DNA of 64,000 nucleotides from Azohydromonas aeria (GCF_009760915.1 NZ_VIDQ01000018.1:41530-105529), one strand, 5' to 3'. Counted from the stretch's first letter, positions 40,617 through 49,980 are shown. Translations and numbers: made by a program. Notes: a model not told the origin generated them from the letters alone.

Positions 40617-41282
40617 TCAGAAGGAGAAGCGCGTGGGCTCGGGGAAGTTCAGCAGGCGCGGTGCCAGGGTGTCGAACAGCACGACCTCGCCGAACTCGCG
40701 CTCGCCGCTGCGGGTGAAGAGCGTGGCGCGCATCACCGGCTCCTGGCCGACGATGGCGATGAGGCGGCCGCCGACCTTGAGCTGCTCCAGCAGCGCCTGC
40801 GGCACCGAGGCCACCGAGCCCGACAGCACGATGGCGTCGAAGGGCGCCTCGCCGGGCAGGCCCTGGGCGCCGTCGCCCTGGCGCACGGTGGCGTTCATGA
40901 CGCCGGCGCGCTGCAGGTTGGCCTTGGCCAGCGCCACCATCTCCGGCGCCAGGTCCAGCGTGAAGACCTGCTGCGCGCGGTGCGCCAGCAGCGCGGCCAT
41001 GTAGCCCGAGCCGGCGCCGATTTCGAGCACCTTCTCGTGGCGCTGCAGCCGCAGCTCCTGCAGCAGCCGCGCTTCCTGCTTGGGTTCGAGCATGCACTGG
41101 CCGGCGGCGCCGCCGTCGCGCAGCGGCACCATCATGTCCACGAAGGCCAGCGCGCGCTGCTCGGCCGGCACGAAGTCCTCGCGCCTCATCACCGCCAGCA
41201 GCGTGAGCACGTCCGAATCCAGCACGTCCCAGGGCCGGATCTGTTGCTCGATCATGTTGAAGCGGGCTTGTTCGACGTTCAT
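40617..41282 (-). CDS. pcm: Protein-L-isoaspartate O-methyltransferase family protein
   Basis: A 221-residue SAM enzyme of the PCMT family, which repairs isoaspartyl residues. The front reads ARFNMIEQQIRPWDVLD. The SAM site is EIGAGSGYMAALLAH, and DAIVLSGSVASVP marks motif II. The classical PCMT has a Ser/Thr-rich PxPRE start; this tolC-linked subgroup differs, and its repair activity is not proven, so the symbol is a family-level call. A minus-strand TAGAAT (41338-41333) is a promoter candidate. Confidence 0.8.
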   Translation of the reverse strand: MNVEQARFNMIEQQIRPWDVLDSDVLTLLAVMRREDFVPAEQRALAFVDMMVPLRDGGAAGQCMLEPKQEARLLQELRLQRHEKVLEIGAGSGYMAALLAHRAQQVFTLDLAPEMVALAKANLQRAGVMNATVRQGDGAQGLPGEAPFDAIVLSGSVASVPQALLEQLKVGGRLIAIVGQEPVMRATLFTRSGEREFGEVVLFDTLAPRLLNFPEPTRFSF

Positions 41283-41407
41283 GGTGGTTGTGTAGGTTGG
41301 GCAGCTTGGAAGCTTGGAAATCGACGGCGGGCATTCTAGGCGGCCCCCATGTCACGGGGCTTGCGCCGGCGCGACAAGCGGTCGCACCCGCTGCCTAGAA
41401 TTTCCGC

Positions 41408-41989
41408 ATGAACGCCACCCGCCGCCGCCTGCTGCTCACCTTCCCGGCGCTGGGCGCCGCCGCCCTGGCCGGCTGCGCCGGGCTGCGCCTGCCGTCGCAG
41501 CTGACCCTCACGCAGCCCGAGCTCGACGCGCGCCTGGCGCGGCGCTTCCCGCGCACGCAGCGCGTGCTGGAGGTGATCGACCTGACCCTGAGCGAGCCGC
41601 GCGTGGCGCTGCTGCCCATCCAGAACCGCCTGGGCTGCGAATTCGCGCTGGGCGTGCGCGAGCGGCTGCTCGACAACCGCTATGCCGGGCACATCGCCTT
41701 CGACTCCGCGCTGCGCTGGGAGCCGCGCGACGCCTCGCTGCGCCTGGCGCAGGTGGCCGTGCAGCGCCTGGACCTCGCCGGCGCGTCCGGGGCGTTCACG
41801 GGCCAGGCGCAGCGCCTGGGCCGGCTGCTGGCCGAGCAGGTGCTCGAAGGCTTCACGCTGTGGCAGATGCCGCCCGAGCAGCAGCAGCGGCTGCAGCGCG
41901 CGGGGCTGGGCGTGGGCGACATCCAGGTCACGCCGCGGGGGCTGGTGGTCGATTTCTCCCGCCCGGCGGCACCCGCGCCGGCGTACTGA
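41408..41989 (+). CDS. DUF1439-like lipoprotein
   Basis: A 193-residue protein with an N-terminal [25 protein letters not shown] is a lipobox, so Cys22 or so should be lipidated. The mature part is a beta-rich SMP-like fold region ([17 protein letters not shown], then [10 protein letters not shown]) that fits DUF1439/YceB, a small periplasmic lipid-binding-like family of unknown role. The ATG 41408 is 6 nt after TAGAAT (41396-41401), a possible leaderless start. It is divergent from pcm. Confidence 0.75.
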   Translation: MNATRRRLLLTFPALGAAALAGCAGLRLPSQLTLTQPELDARLARRFPRTQRVLEVIDLTLSEPRVALLPIQNRLGCEFALGVRERLLDNRYAGHIAFDSALRWEPRDASLRLAQVAVQRLDLAGASGAFTGQAQRLGRLLAEQVLEGFTLWQMPPEQQQRLQRAGLGVGDIQVTPRGLVVDFSRPAAPAPAY

Positions 41990-42077
41990 AACCGGCCGCG
42001 GCCACCGTTGCGCAGGCACCACGCCCGCGGGAAAGCCCGGGACACAATGCCCGCTTTTGCGCTGCGCGGAGCTTTCC

Positions 42078-42947
42078 TTGGACTGGGACTGGGACTGGAT
42101 GCTGCTATTGAAGGCCGTCGTGATGGGGGTGGTGGAAGGGCTCACCGAGTTCCTGCCGATCTCCTCCACAGGACACCTGATCCTCACGGCCTCGCTGCTG
42201 GACTTCCATGGCGAGACGGCCAAGGTCTTCGACATTGCCATCCAGACCGGCGCCATGTTCGCCGTCGTCTGGGAGTACCGCCAGCGGCTGCTGGGCACGG
42301 TGCGCGGCCTGGGGCACGACCCGGTGGCGCGCCGTTTCGCGCTCAACGTGCTGGTGGCCTTCATCCCCGCGGTGGTGCTGGGGCTGGCGCTGGGCAAGAC
42401 CATCAAGGAACACCTCTTCAAGCCCGTGCCGGTGGCGATCGCGCTCGTGGTGGGGGGGCTGCTGATCCTGTGGATCGAGAAGCGCCACCGCGCCGCCTAC
42501 GGCGACGCCGACCTGAAGGGCCAGCGCCTGGCGCGGGTGGAGACGGTGGACCAGCTCAGCGGCCTGGACGCGCTCAAGATCGGGCTGCTGCAGTGCCTGG
42601 CGCTGATCCCGGGCACCAGCCGCTCCGGCGCCACGATCATGGGCGCGATGCTGCTGGGCGTGTCGCGCAAGGCGGCCACCGAGTTCAGCTTCTACCTGGG
42701 CATCCCGACGCTCATGGGCGCCGGCGCCTACTCGGTGTGGAAGCAGCGCGACGCGCTCTACGTGAGCGACCTGCCGATGTTCGCGGTGGGCACGGTGGTG
42801 GCCTTCGTCAGCGCGCTGCTGTGCATCCGCTGGCTCATCCGCTACGTCTCCAGCCACGACTTCGTTCCCTTCGCCTGGTACCGCATCGTCTTCGGCGGCA
42901 TCGTGCTGCTGACGGCCTACACGGGCTGGGTGGAGTGGGCGGCCTGA
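42078..42947 (+). CDS. uppP: Undecaprenyl-diphosphatase UppP (BacA)
   Basis: A 289-residue integral membrane enzyme that recycles undecaprenyl pyrophosphate for peptidoglycan and glycan carriers. The two active-site signatures are [19 protein letters not shown] and [19 protein letters not shown]; about eight hydrophobic segments are present. The start is unsure. TTG 42078 has GGAG 7 nt before it and gives [14 protein letters not shown] 42099 is internal. The Trp-Asp stretch comes from three GACTGG hexamers in tandem. Gain of undecaprenyl phosphate can raise bacitracin tolerance in other species. Confidence 0.93.
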   Translation: MDWDWDWMLLLKAVVMGVVEGLTEFLPISSTGHLILTASLLDFHGETAKVFDIAIQTGAMFAVVWEYRQRLLGTVRGLGHDPVARRFALNVLVAFIPAVVLGLALGKTIKEHLFKPVPVAIALVVGGLLILWIEKRHRAAYGDADLKGQRLARVETVDQLSGLDALKIGLLQCLALIPGTSRSGATIMGAMLLGVSRKAATEFSFYLGIPTLMGAGAYSVWKQRDALYVSDLPMFAVGTVVAFVSALLCIRWLIRYVSSHDFVPFAWYRIVFGGIVLLTAYTGWVEWAA

Positions 42948-43011
42948 GGCGACCCGCGACCCGCGCCCCGCGGCTTTTCTTTTCCCGGCTGACAAGAGGA
43001 AGGAGCGTGCC

Positions 43012-43692
43012 ATGCGCCTGGTGATCGGCAACAAGAACTACTCGTCGTGGTCGATGCGGCCGTGGGTGCTGATGAAGCACTTCGGCATGCCGTTCGAGGA
43101 GGTGAAGCTGCGCTTCAACTTCACGCCGGGCTCGGACTTCTACCGCCAGCTCGCCGCCTTCACGCCCGCGGGCAAGGTGCCGGTGCTGCTCGACGGCGAG
43201 CTGGCCGTCTGGGACACGCTGGCCATCGCCGAGTACCTGGCCGAGAAGTTTCCGCAGCACGCCGTCTGGCCGCGCGACGCCGCGGCGCGCGCGCGGGCGC
43301 GCTCGGTCTGCGCCGAGATGCACGCCGGCTTCACGGCGCTGCGCGGGCGCTGCGGGCAGAACCTGGAGGCGAGCCTGCCCGACGTGGGCGCGCGGCTGCT
43401 GGCCGAGGACGACGGCGCACTGCGCCGCGACCTGGACCGCGTCGTGGCGCTGTGGCAGGACGCGCTGCGCGCCAGCGGCGGCCCCTTCCTGTTCGGCGGA
43501 TTCTCGGCGGCCGACGCCTACTACGTGCCCGTGGTGGGGCGGCTGCGCACCTACGGGCTGCCGGTGCCGGACGACGTGGCCGACTACATGGCGCGCGTGT
43601 GGGCCACGCCCGCCGTCGCGGCCTGGGTGGCCGACGCGCTGGCCGAAGCGGACTTCCTCGACTTCGAGGAGCCGTACCGGTCCGCGCGCTGA
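43012..43692 (+). CDS. Glutathione S-transferase family protein
   Basis: A 226-residue GST with an N-terminal thioredoxin-like domain (NKNYSSWSMRPWVLM carries the likely catalytic Ser, then GKVPVLLDGELAVWDTLAI with the cis-Pro and the Ser/Thr-Asp-like site) and a helical C-terminal domain. YSSWSMRPW is typical of a proteobacterial GST class. The substrate is unknown. A strong ribosome site (AGGAAGGAG) precedes ATG 43012. It converges with trmB. Confidence 0.88.
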   Translation: MRLVIGNKNYSSWSMRPWVLMKHFGMPFEEVKLRFNFTPGSDFYRQLAAFTPAGKVPVLLDGELAVWDTLAIAEYLAEKFPQHAVWPRDAAARARARSVCAEMHAGFTALRGRCGQNLEASLPDVGARLLAEDDGALRRDLDRVVALWQDALRASGGPFLFGGFSAADAYYVPVVGRLRTYGLPVPDDVADYMARVWATPAVAAWVADALAEADFLDFEEPYRSAR

Positions 43693-43705
43693 GCTGCTGC
43701 CCGGT

Positions 43706-44413
43706 TCAGCGCTTCCTGAACACCAGGTCCCACACCCCGTGGCCCAGGCGCAGGCCGCGGGCCTCGAACTTGGTCAGCGGCCGGTAGGCCGGGCGCGGTG
43801 AGTAGCCCTCGGCTGTGTTCTCCAGGGCGCCTTCCGCCGACAGCACTTCGAGCATCTGCTCGGCGTAGGGCTGCCAGTCGGTGGCGCAGTGCAGGTAGCC
43901 GCCGGGGGCCAGGCGCGAAGCGAGCTTCGCCACGAAGGGGCCCTGGATCAGGCGGCGCTTGTGGTGCTTCTTTTTGTGCCAGGGGTCGGGGAAGAAGACG
44001 TGGATGCCGGCCAGCGAGGCCGGCGCGACCATGTGCTCCAGCACCTCCACCGCGTCGTGCTGGACGATGCGCAGGTTGGTCAGGCCCTGCTCGCCGATGG
44101 TCTTGAGCAGCGCGCCCACGCCGGGGGTGTGCACCTCCACGCCCAGGAAGTCGTGGTCGGGCAGCGTGGCGGCGATCTGCGCCGTGGCGCCGCCCATGCC
44201 GAAGCCGATTTCCAGCACCAGCGGCGCCTGTCGGCCGAAGACGGCCGGCGCGTCGATCGGCGCGGGGGCGTAGGGCAGCACGAAGCGCGGGCCCAGCTCG
44301 GCCAGCGCGCGCTGCTGGCCCGTGCCCATGCGGCCGGCGCGCAGCACGAAGCTGCGGATGGCGCGGGCGTGCTCGGGGCGGGAGGGCGGCGGGGCGGAAG
44401 CGTCGTCGGTCAT
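43706..44413 (-). CDS. trmB: tRNA (guanine-N7-)-methyltransferase
   Basis: A 235-residue SAM enzyme that makes m7G46 in t[19 protein letters not shown] is the SAM motif, and [17 protein letters not shown] is the family-specific RNA-binding/catalytic block. [16 protein letters not shown] completes the fold. An N-terminal tail of about 20 residues is extra. It starts at ATG 44413, and CACAAT on the minus strand about 50 nt upstream is a possible -10. Confidence 0.95.
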   Translation of the reverse strand: MTDDASAPPPSRPEHARAIRSFVLRAGRMGTGQQRALAELGPRFVLPYAPAPIDAPAVFGRQAPLVLEIGFGMGGATAQIAATLPDHDFLGVEVHTPGVGALLKTIGEQGLTNLRIVQHDAVEVLEHMVAPASLAGIHVFFPDPWHKKKHHKRRLIQGPFVAKLASRLAPGGYLHCATDWQPYAEQMLEVLSAEGALENTAEGYSPRPAYRPLTKFEARGLRLGHGVWDLVFRKR

Positions 44414-44607
44414 GAACAGGGGAGGCGGCTACGCGCCGGTGTCGGGCAAAAACGAGGGGCCGCATTGTGCCGTGGCGCCGCCGGCCTCCGGCGGCCACGC
44501 GGCCTGGCGCGGCGCACGCGCCGGCCCGGGACGTGTCAAAAGACCGCCGCCCGGCGCCGCGCCGCAACGGTGGCCGGCGCCGCCCGGGGACACCCTTCCA
44601 GGGGCCC

Positions 44608-44613
44608 TATAAT
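44608..44613 (+). promoter_or_regulatory. -10 element of the tRNA-Gly gene
   Basis: A perfect TATAAT lies 10 nt before the mature tRNA. No convincing -35 is seen upstream (GGGACA at 44587 is the closest). The sequence around it is GC-rich, so the hexamer stands out. Confidence 0.7.
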
Positions 44614-44623
44614 GGGTGCCAAC

Positions 44624-44698
44624 GCGGGCGTCGTATAACGGCTATTACCTTAGCTTCCCAAGCTAATGACGAGGGTTCGACTCCCTTCGCCCGCTCCA
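44624..44698 (+). tRNA. tRNA-Gly, anticodon CCC
   Basis: A 75-nt tRNA with encoded CCA. The acceptor stem is GCGGGCG/CGCCCGC with discriminator U. The anticodon arm is TTAGC-TTCCCAA-GCTAA, so the anticodon is CCC, reading GGG. The T arm is GAGGG-TTCGACT-CCCTT, with one G·U pair. The variable loop is short. It serves the GGG codons of this GC-rich genome. Confidence 0.97.
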
Positions 44699-44944
44699 GG
44701 ACATCTCCCCACAGGGCCGCTTCTAGCGGCCTTGGTTGTTTCTGCGGAGAGACTTTCCGCGCGGGCACATGGCCTGTCGGTCGGTGCATCGGGCGCGAGG
44801 TGCCAAGCCCGATGTCGGGACTTGGCTGCCAGGGGCAGGTCGAGCCTGGGGCTCTTCGGCGCGCATTTGTCATGCGTGTCCCCGTCCGGGCTCCCTGCGG
44901 CCTCGCCGTACCATGTCCCCATGTCCGACCCCCGGGAGCCCCCC

Positions 44945-45850
44945 ATGAACCCCTACCGCCTGATCGTCGTCGCCGCCGACCCGGCCGGCTTGGCCGATGC
45001 GGGCTGGGGCGATTTCGACATCCAGTCCTGCGCCGACCTCGACGCTGCCGCCGCCGCGCTGCAGCAGGCCCCGGTCGATGCGCTGTGGATCACGGCACCG
45101 GATGCGCCAGCGCAGCAGGCGCTGCTGCACTGGCCGGCGCTCTCGGCCGCGGTGCTCGACGCGGCGCTGGTGGCCTCGCTGGCGCAGCCCGCCGATGGCC
45201 TGGCGCTGCTGCGCCGCGGCGCGCAGGACCTGCTGCCGCTGTCCGCCCCGCCGGCCGAGGTGGCGCGCGCGCTGCGGCTGGGCATCGAGCGCAAGCGCCT
45301 GGAGCAGGCCGCGCGCAGCGCCTGGGCCACCGACATGGCCACCGGGCTGCCCAACCGGGCCCAGCTCATCGAGCACGTCAGCCACCTGCTGGCGCTGCGC
45401 GAGCGCGAGCCCGCGCCCATGGCCCTGCTGGCCGTGCGCATCGAGGGCTTCGCCACCGTCCAGGCGCGCCTGGGCGGCGAGTCGGCCCACGTGCTGCGGC
45501 GCAAGGTGGCGGTGCGGCTGCGCGCGCAGCTGCGCGCCAGCGACGTGGTGGCCTCCGTCGGCGCCGACGGCTTCGCCGTGCTGCTGGCCTGGATCGACGC
45601 GCCCGGCGATGCGCGCAAGGTCGCCGACAAGCTCGCCGCGGCGCTGCAGCGGCCCTTCAGCCTGCAGGGCGAGGCCGTGGCCGTCGGCGTGGCGCTGGGC
45701 ATCAGCCTCAGCCCCGAGGACGGGCGCGATGCCGAGGAGCTGCTGCGCCGCTCCCTGGCCCTGGCCGCCACGGCGCCGGCGCTGGGCCGCGCCGGCTACG
45801 CCAATTTCAGCGAGCGCGGCGCGGTGCCGGCGGCCAACGACGAGGAGTGA
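44945..45850 (+). CDS. Degenerate GGDEF-domain protein
   Basis: A 301-residue protein. Residues 1 to about 115 look like a receiver-type domain without a clear phospho-acceptor. A GGDEF-like domain follows: ATGLPNRAQLIEHV is a good entry motif, but the active-site loop reads SVGADGFAVLL in place of GGDEF or GGEEF. It therefore probably cannot make cyclic-di-GMP and may act as a sensor or protein partner. The RxxD inhibitory site is absent. TACCAT (44909-44914) is a possible -10. The start ATG 44945 follows GGGAG; ATG 44921 is an alternative. The 246 bp between tRNA-Gly and this gene hold no other feature I can support. Confidence 0.8.
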   Translation: MNPYRLIVVAADPAGLADAGWGDFDIQSCADLDAAAAALQQAPVDALWITAPDAPAQQALLHWPALSAAVLDAALVASLAQPADGLALLRRGAQDLLPLSAPPAEVARALRLGIERKRLEQAARSAWATDMATGLPNRAQLIEHVSHLLALREREPAPMALLAVRIEGFATVQARLGGESAHVLRRKVAVRLRAQLRASDVVASVGADGFAVLLAWIDAPGDARKVADKLAAALQRPFSLQGEAVAVGVALGISLSPEDGRDAEELLRRSLALAATAPALGRAGYANFSERGAVPAANDEE

Positions 45851-45887
45851 AGGTGCCGGCCCGCCGGGCGGCGCCGCCTCGCTGCAT

Positions 45888-47375
45888 TCACTTCTGGATG
45901 TCGCCCAGGCACAGGTACTTCATCTCGACGTAGTCCTCGATGCCGTGGCGCGAGCCCTCGCGGCCCAGGCCCGACTGCTTGACGCCGCCGAAGGGCACCT
46001 CCGCCGTCGAGATGATCCCGGTGTTGACGCCCACCATGCCGTACTCCAGCGCCTCGCCGACGCGGAAGATGCGGCCGATGTCGCGGCTGTAGAAGTAGCT
46101 CGCCAGGCCGAACTCGGTGGCGTTGGCCAGCTCGATGGCCTCGGCCTCGGTGGCGAAGCGCTGCACCGGCGCCACGGGGCCGAAGGTCTCCTCGCGCGTG
46201 CACAGCATCTCGCGCGTCACGTCGGCCAGCACCGTGGGCGCGTAGAACAGGTTGCTGCCCAGGCCCTGCACGCGCGCGCCGCCGCCCACGAGCCGCGCGC
46301 CCTTGGAGAGGGCGTCGGCCACGTGCGCCTCCACCTTGTCCAGCGCCGCGGGCTCGATCAGCGGGCCCACCTGCACGCCGGCGTCGAAGCCGTTGCCCAC
46401 CTTCAGCAGCGCGGCGCGCTCGGCCAGCTTCGCCACGAAGGCGTCGTACACCCCTTCCTGCACGTAGAGGCGGTTGGCGCAGACGCAGGTCTGGCCGGCG
46501 TTGCGGTACTTGCTGGCCAGCGCCCCTTCGACGGCGCTGTCCAGTTCGGCGTCGTCGAAGACGATGAAGGGCGCGTTGCCGCCCAGCTCCAGGCTCAGCT
46601 TCTTGATGCTGGGCGCGCACTGCTTCATGAGGATGCGGCCGACCTCGGTCGAGCCGGTGAAGCTGAGGTGGCGCACGGTGTCGCTCTCGCACAGCACCTG
46701 GCCGATCTCGATGGAGCGCTGCGCGTCGGCGGTGAGCACGTTGAGCACGCCCGCGGGCATGCCCGCGCGCTGCGCCAGCTCCGCCACGGCCAGTGCCGAC
46801 AGCGGGGTGGCCTCGGCCGGCTTGATCACCACGGGGCAGCCCGCGGCCAGCGCCGGAGCCACCTTGCGCGTGATCATGGCGATGGGGAAGTTCCACGGCG
46901 TGATGGCCGCGCATACGCCGATGGGCTGCCTGATCACGAGGTAGCGCTTGTTGGCGTCGGTGGTGGGCACCGTCTCGCCATAGACGCGCTTGGCTTCTTC
47001 CGCGAACCACTCGATGAAGCTGGCGCCGTAGCCGACTTCGCCGCGGGACTCCGACAGCGGCTTGCCCTGCTCGGCGGTCATGAGGCGCGCCAGGTCCTCG
47101 GCGTTCAGCAGCAGCAGCTGGTACCAGCGCATGAGGATGGCGGCGCGCTCCTTGGCGGTCTTGGCGCGCCAGGCCGGCCAGGCCTTGTCGGCGGCCTGGA
47201 TCGCGGCGCGCGCCTCGGCCGCGCCCAGGTTGGGCACCGTGGCCAGCGGCTGCCCGGTGGCGGGGTCGCGCACCTCGAAGCGGTCCTCCGCGCCGATCCA
47301 CTCGCCGCCGACCAGGGCGTGGGTCTTGAGCAGGCTCGGGTCCTGGAGCCGGGCCAGCGGGCTGGTGTTGTCCAT
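45888..47375 (-). CDS. gabD: NADP-dependent succinate/glutarate semialdehyde dehydrogenase
   Basis: A 495-residue aldehyde dehydrogenase of the GabD/DavD type. It carries ITPWNFPIAMITRKVAPAL, the NAD(P) motif FTGSTEVGRILMKQCAP, the catalytic Glu in LELGGNAPFIVFDDA and the catalytic Cys in GQTCVCANRLYVQ. It oxidises succinate semialdehyde, and in lysine degraders glutarate semialdehyde. Together with gabT and gcdH in the same block, the glutarate route is plausible. It lies downstream of potC in the same direction, with 209 bp between them holding a repeat element. Confidence 0.9.
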   Translation of the reverse strand: MDNTSPLARLQDPSLLKTHALVGGEWIGAEDRFEVRDPATGQPLATVPNLGAAEARAAIQAADKAWPAWRAKTAKERAAILMRWYQLLLLNAEDLARLMTAEQGKPLSESRGEVGYGASFIEWFAEEAKRVYGETVPTTDANKRYLVIRQPIGVCAAITPWNFPIAMITRKVAPALAAGCPVVIKPAEATPLSALAVAELAQRAGMPAGVLNVLTADAQRSIEIGQVLCESDTVRHLSFTGSTEVGRILMKQCAPSIKKLSLELGGNAPFIVFDDAELDSAVEGALASKYRNAGQTCVCANRLYVQEGVYDAFVAKLAERAALLKVGNGFDAGVQVGPLIEPAALDKVEAHVADALSKGARLVGGGARVQGLGSNLFYAPTVLADVTREMLCTREETFGPVAPVQRFATEAEAIELANATEFGLASYFYSRDIGRIFRVGEALEYGMVGVNTGIISTAEVPFGGVKQSGLGREGSRHGIEDYVEMKYLCLGDIQK

Positions 47376-47461
47376 GGTTGTCGTCCTCTGGAAGTGTTGC
47401 GGTGGGCAAAGCGCCGCAGGGGCGTTGCCCGCGGGAAACGGGTCACTCTAGCGCTTGTATT

Positions 47462-47557
47462 CCGTTCGTCCTGAGGTATCGAAGGATGAACGGCCCCCGC
47501 TGCGAGGCTGCCATCCGAGCCTGCCGGATTCGTCCTTCGATACCTCAGGACGAACGG
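47462..47557. repeat. 95-bp dispersed palindromic repeat, copy 1
   Basis: CCGTTCGTCCTGAGGTATCG (start at 47462) runs into a self-complementary 32-mer ending GAACGG at 47493. After 35 bp the mirror unit (47529-47557) follows, carrying CGATACCTCAGGACGAACGG. The second half is the inverse of the first. A near-identical full copy lies at 52471-52565 and a half copy at 52611-52639, in the same orientation. It sits between gabD and potC and has no coding capacity. Confidence 0.9.
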
Positions 47558-47584
47558 TTCCTTCGTGGCGGAATCGCAATCGGC

Positions 47585-48409
47585 TCAGCCCCGCCGCCCG
47601 CGCAGCCACTCCAGCACCAGCATCAGCGCGGTGGTGAAGATGGTCAGCAGCGTGGCCACGGCGGCGATGGTCGGGTTGATGTTCTCGCGGATGCCCGTGA
47701 ACATCTGCCGCGGCAGCGTCACCTGCTCGGGGCCGGCAATGAACAGCGTCACCACCACCTCGTCGAAGGAGGTGGCAAAGGCGAACAGCGCGCCCGAGAT
47801 CACGCCCGGCGCGATCACCGGCAGCGTGACGCGGAAGAAGGTCTCCAGCGGCGAGGCGCCCAGGCTCAGGCTGGCGCGCACCAGGTTGAAGTTGAAGCCC
47901 TGCAGCGTCGCCAGCACCGTGGTCAGCACGAAGGGCGCGCCCAGGGCGGCATGCACGATCACGAGGCCGAGATAGCTGTCGGCCAGCCCGATGCGCGCGA
48001 AGAACAGGTAGCAGGCCACGCCCACCACGACGATGGGCACGACCATGGGCAGGATCAGCAGGCTCATGAGCAGCCCCTTGCCCGGGAACTGCACCCGCGC
48101 CAGGCCCACCGCCGCGAGCGTGCCCAGCACGGTGGCGACCACGGTGGCCGCCGGCGCGACGATGAAGCTGTTCTTCGCGGCGCGGGCCCAGTCGGCGCTG
48201 GTGAAGAGCTGCTCGTACCAGCGCAGGCTCCAGTCGGGAATGGGGTAGGCCAGGAACGAGCTGGCCGAGAAGGACAGCGGCACCACCACCAGGATCGGCA
48301 GCAGCAGGAACAGCAGCAGCGCCACGCCGAAGAGGCGCAGCGCGAACCAGCCGGCCTTGTCCAGCAGCGTGTAGTGGGCGGGGAAGGCGGGAAGGGAGAA
48401 GGCAGCCAT
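47585..48409 (-). CDS. ABC transporter permease, PotC-like
   Basis: A 274-residue inner-membrane permease with six hydrophobic segments and the binding-protein-dependent EAA-type loop LSLGASPLETFFRVTLPVI. It resembles PotC/YdcV polyamine permeases. It partners the PotB-like permease, PotA-like ATPase and PotD-like binding protein encoded just upstream. GAGGAACGATTCG precedes ATG 48409, 15 bp after the PotB-like stop. The natural substrate is inferred only from context as a small amine or amino acid. Confidence 0.85.
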   Translation of the reverse strand: MAAFSLPAFPAHYTLLDKAGWFALRLFGVALLLFLLLPILVVVPLSFSASSFLAYPIPDWSLRWYEQLFTSADWARAAKNSFIVAPAATVVATVLGTLAAVGLARVQFPGKGLLMSLLILPMVVPIVVVGVACYLFFARIGLADSYLGLVIVHAALGAPFVLTTVLATLQGFNFNLVRASLSLGASPLETFFRVTLPVIAPGVISGALFAFATSFDEVVVTLFIAGPEQVTLPRQMFTGIRENINPTIAAVATLLTIFTTALMLVLEWLRGRRG

Positions 48410-48424
48410 CGAATCGTTCCTCGC

Positions 48425-49711
48425 TCAACCCAGGCTCAGCTCGGCGCGCGCCAGGCGCCGGTACACGCCGTAGAGCAGCAGCGTCGCGGCCAGCAGCACG
48501 GCGCCCAGGGCGCAGGCCATGCCCCAGTTCACGTCCACGTTGGTGTACTGGGCGATGTAGTAGGACAGCATCTGGTCGTCGGCGCCGCCCAGCAGCGCGG
48601 GCGTGACGTAGTAGCCCAGCGCCAGGATGAACACCAGCAGCCCGCCCGCGCCCACGCCGGGCAGCGTCTGCGGCAGCACGACGCGGAAGAACGCGGCCAG
48701 CGGCGGGCTGCCCAGCGAGATGGCCGCGCGCAAGTAGCTCGGCGGCACGGTGCGCATCACGCTGTATAGCGGCAGGATCATGAACGGCAGCAGGATGTGC
48801 ACCATGGCGATGATCACGCCGGTGCGGTTGAACAGCAGCTCCAGCGGCTCGCTGACCACGCCCAGGAACATCAGGGCGCCGTTGACCAGCCCCTCGCGCT
48901 GCAGCAGCACGATCCAGGCGGCCACGCGCACGAGGATGGAAGTCCAGAACGGCACCAGCACCAGGATCATCAGCATGTTGGCGCGGCGTGCCGGCAGCGT
49001 GGACAGCCACCAGGCCAGCGGATAGGCCAGCAGCGCGCACAGCAGCGTCACCACCGCGCCGATGCCCAGCGTGCGCGCGAGGATGCGCCCGAACACGCGC
49101 TGCTCGGGCTCCACGCGCGAGAGGCCGCCCTCGGGGTCGCGCTTGAGGTCCACCGCGGTGAGCAGGTAGTCGGGCGTCCAGCGCGCGGCGTTCTTGGCGA
49201 TGGCCTGCCAGTAGCGCTCCTGGCTCCAGCGCTCGTCCAGGGCCAGCAGCTTGTCGCGCGCCGCGGCGCCGTCCCGGGCCCAGGCCTCGTCCTCGTGCAC
49301 GGCGCGGTACGCGCCCATGATGAGCGAGCGCGCGCCCGAGGCCTCGCTGTTGAGGCGCCGCGCCAGGGCGCCGGCCTGGGCGCGGTCGTCGATGGCGGCC
49401 AGGTCCTGCGCCAGCGCCGCGTAGGCCGCGGCCGGCACCTCGCCGTGGCGCCAGCCGTGCAGCGCCTGCCCGGTGCGCTGCAGCGTGGTGGCGACTTCCG
49501 GGTTCTCCACCGCGCGCAGCAGCAGCGCGCCGATGGGCACCAGCAGCGTCGCCAGCAGGAACAGCAGCAGCGGCAGCGTCAGCGCGATGGCGCCGAGGCG
49601 CTTGCGCCGGCCGGCGCGCTGGAGTTGCGCGCGCAACGCGGCGGAGTGGGCCGGCGCGACCAGGCCGGGCGAGCCGGCGGCGTCCAGCGTGGCGGCTTGG
49701 GCGGTGCTCAT
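48425..49711 (-). CDS. ABC transporter permease, PotB-like, with long periplasmic insertion
   Basis: A 428-residue permease, far longer than typical PotB (about 285). After the first membrane segment (LTLPLLLFLLATLLVPIGALLL, about 43-64) there is a hydrophilic region of about 140 residues before the second. That part is helical and charged (LDERWSQERYWQAIAKNAA), and should lie outside the membrane. The EAA-like loop LGSPPLAAFFRVVLPQTLP is intact. An N-terminal tail of about 40 residues is extra. Similar long PotB homologs occur in betaproteobacteria. It starts at ATG 49711. Confidence 0.83.
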   Translation of the reverse strand: MSTAQAATLDAAGSPGLVAPAHSAALRAQLQRAGRRKRLGAIALTLPLLLFLLATLLVPIGALLLRAVENPEVATTLQRTGQALHGWRHGEVPAAAYAALAQDLAAIDDRAQAGALARRLNSEASGARSLIMGAYRAVHEDEAWARDGAAARDKLLALDERWSQERYWQAIAKNAARWTPDYLLTAVDLKRDPEGGLSRVEPEQRVFGRILARTLGIGAVVTLLCALLAYPLAWWLSTLPARRANMLMILVLVPFWTSILVRVAAWIVLLQREGLVNGALMFLGVVSEPLELLFNRTGVIIAMVHILLPFMILPLYSVMRTVPPSYLRAAISLGSPPLAAFFRVVLPQTLPGVGAGGLLVFILALGYYVTPALLGGADDQMLSYYIAQYTNVDVNWGMACALGAVLLAATLLLYGVYRRLARAELSLG

Positions 49712-49791
49712 GGGTTCTTCACTTCTCAATCGACGCTGACGATGGCCCCGCCATGACTGCGCGGGACAAGGTGGGCCGCAAGAAAAAACGT

Positions 49792-49917
49792 CGTCATTCC
49801 GGCGAAAGCCGGAATCCACGAACGCTGCGATGCCGCGCTGGCCGGCGCAGGCATGTGCCCGCGCTGGCCATTCCAGCGCCCCGGTACGCGTGGATCCCGG
49901 CTTTCGCCGGGATGACG
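49792..49917. repeat. REP-like inverted repeat element
   Basis: CGTCATTCCGGCGAAAGCCGGAATCCACG (49792-49820) is matched at the other end by its inverse (49889-49917), giving nested palindromes over 126 bp. The GTCATTCC-GGAATCC core is a REP pattern widespread in proteobacteria. It lies in the 269-bp gap between the PotD-like and PotB-like genes and could attenuate or stabilise the operon mRNA. A relative is at 61848-62000. Confidence 0.85.
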
Positions 49918-49980
49918 GCGTGGTTGGCTGGCGGCCTGCGTGATCAGCAGGCGGTCATCAGGCGCTCGTGGGCCTCAGCC

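Noticed and set aside
44699..44944. A second tRNA or small RNA after tRNA-Gly
   Set aside because: No cloverleaf or terminator-like hairpin was found in this 246-bp gap.
47462..47557. CRISPR-like or integron-like array
   Set aside because: Only two inverted units with a conserved middle, no regular spacers and no cas or integrase genes; it is a dispersed palindrome.
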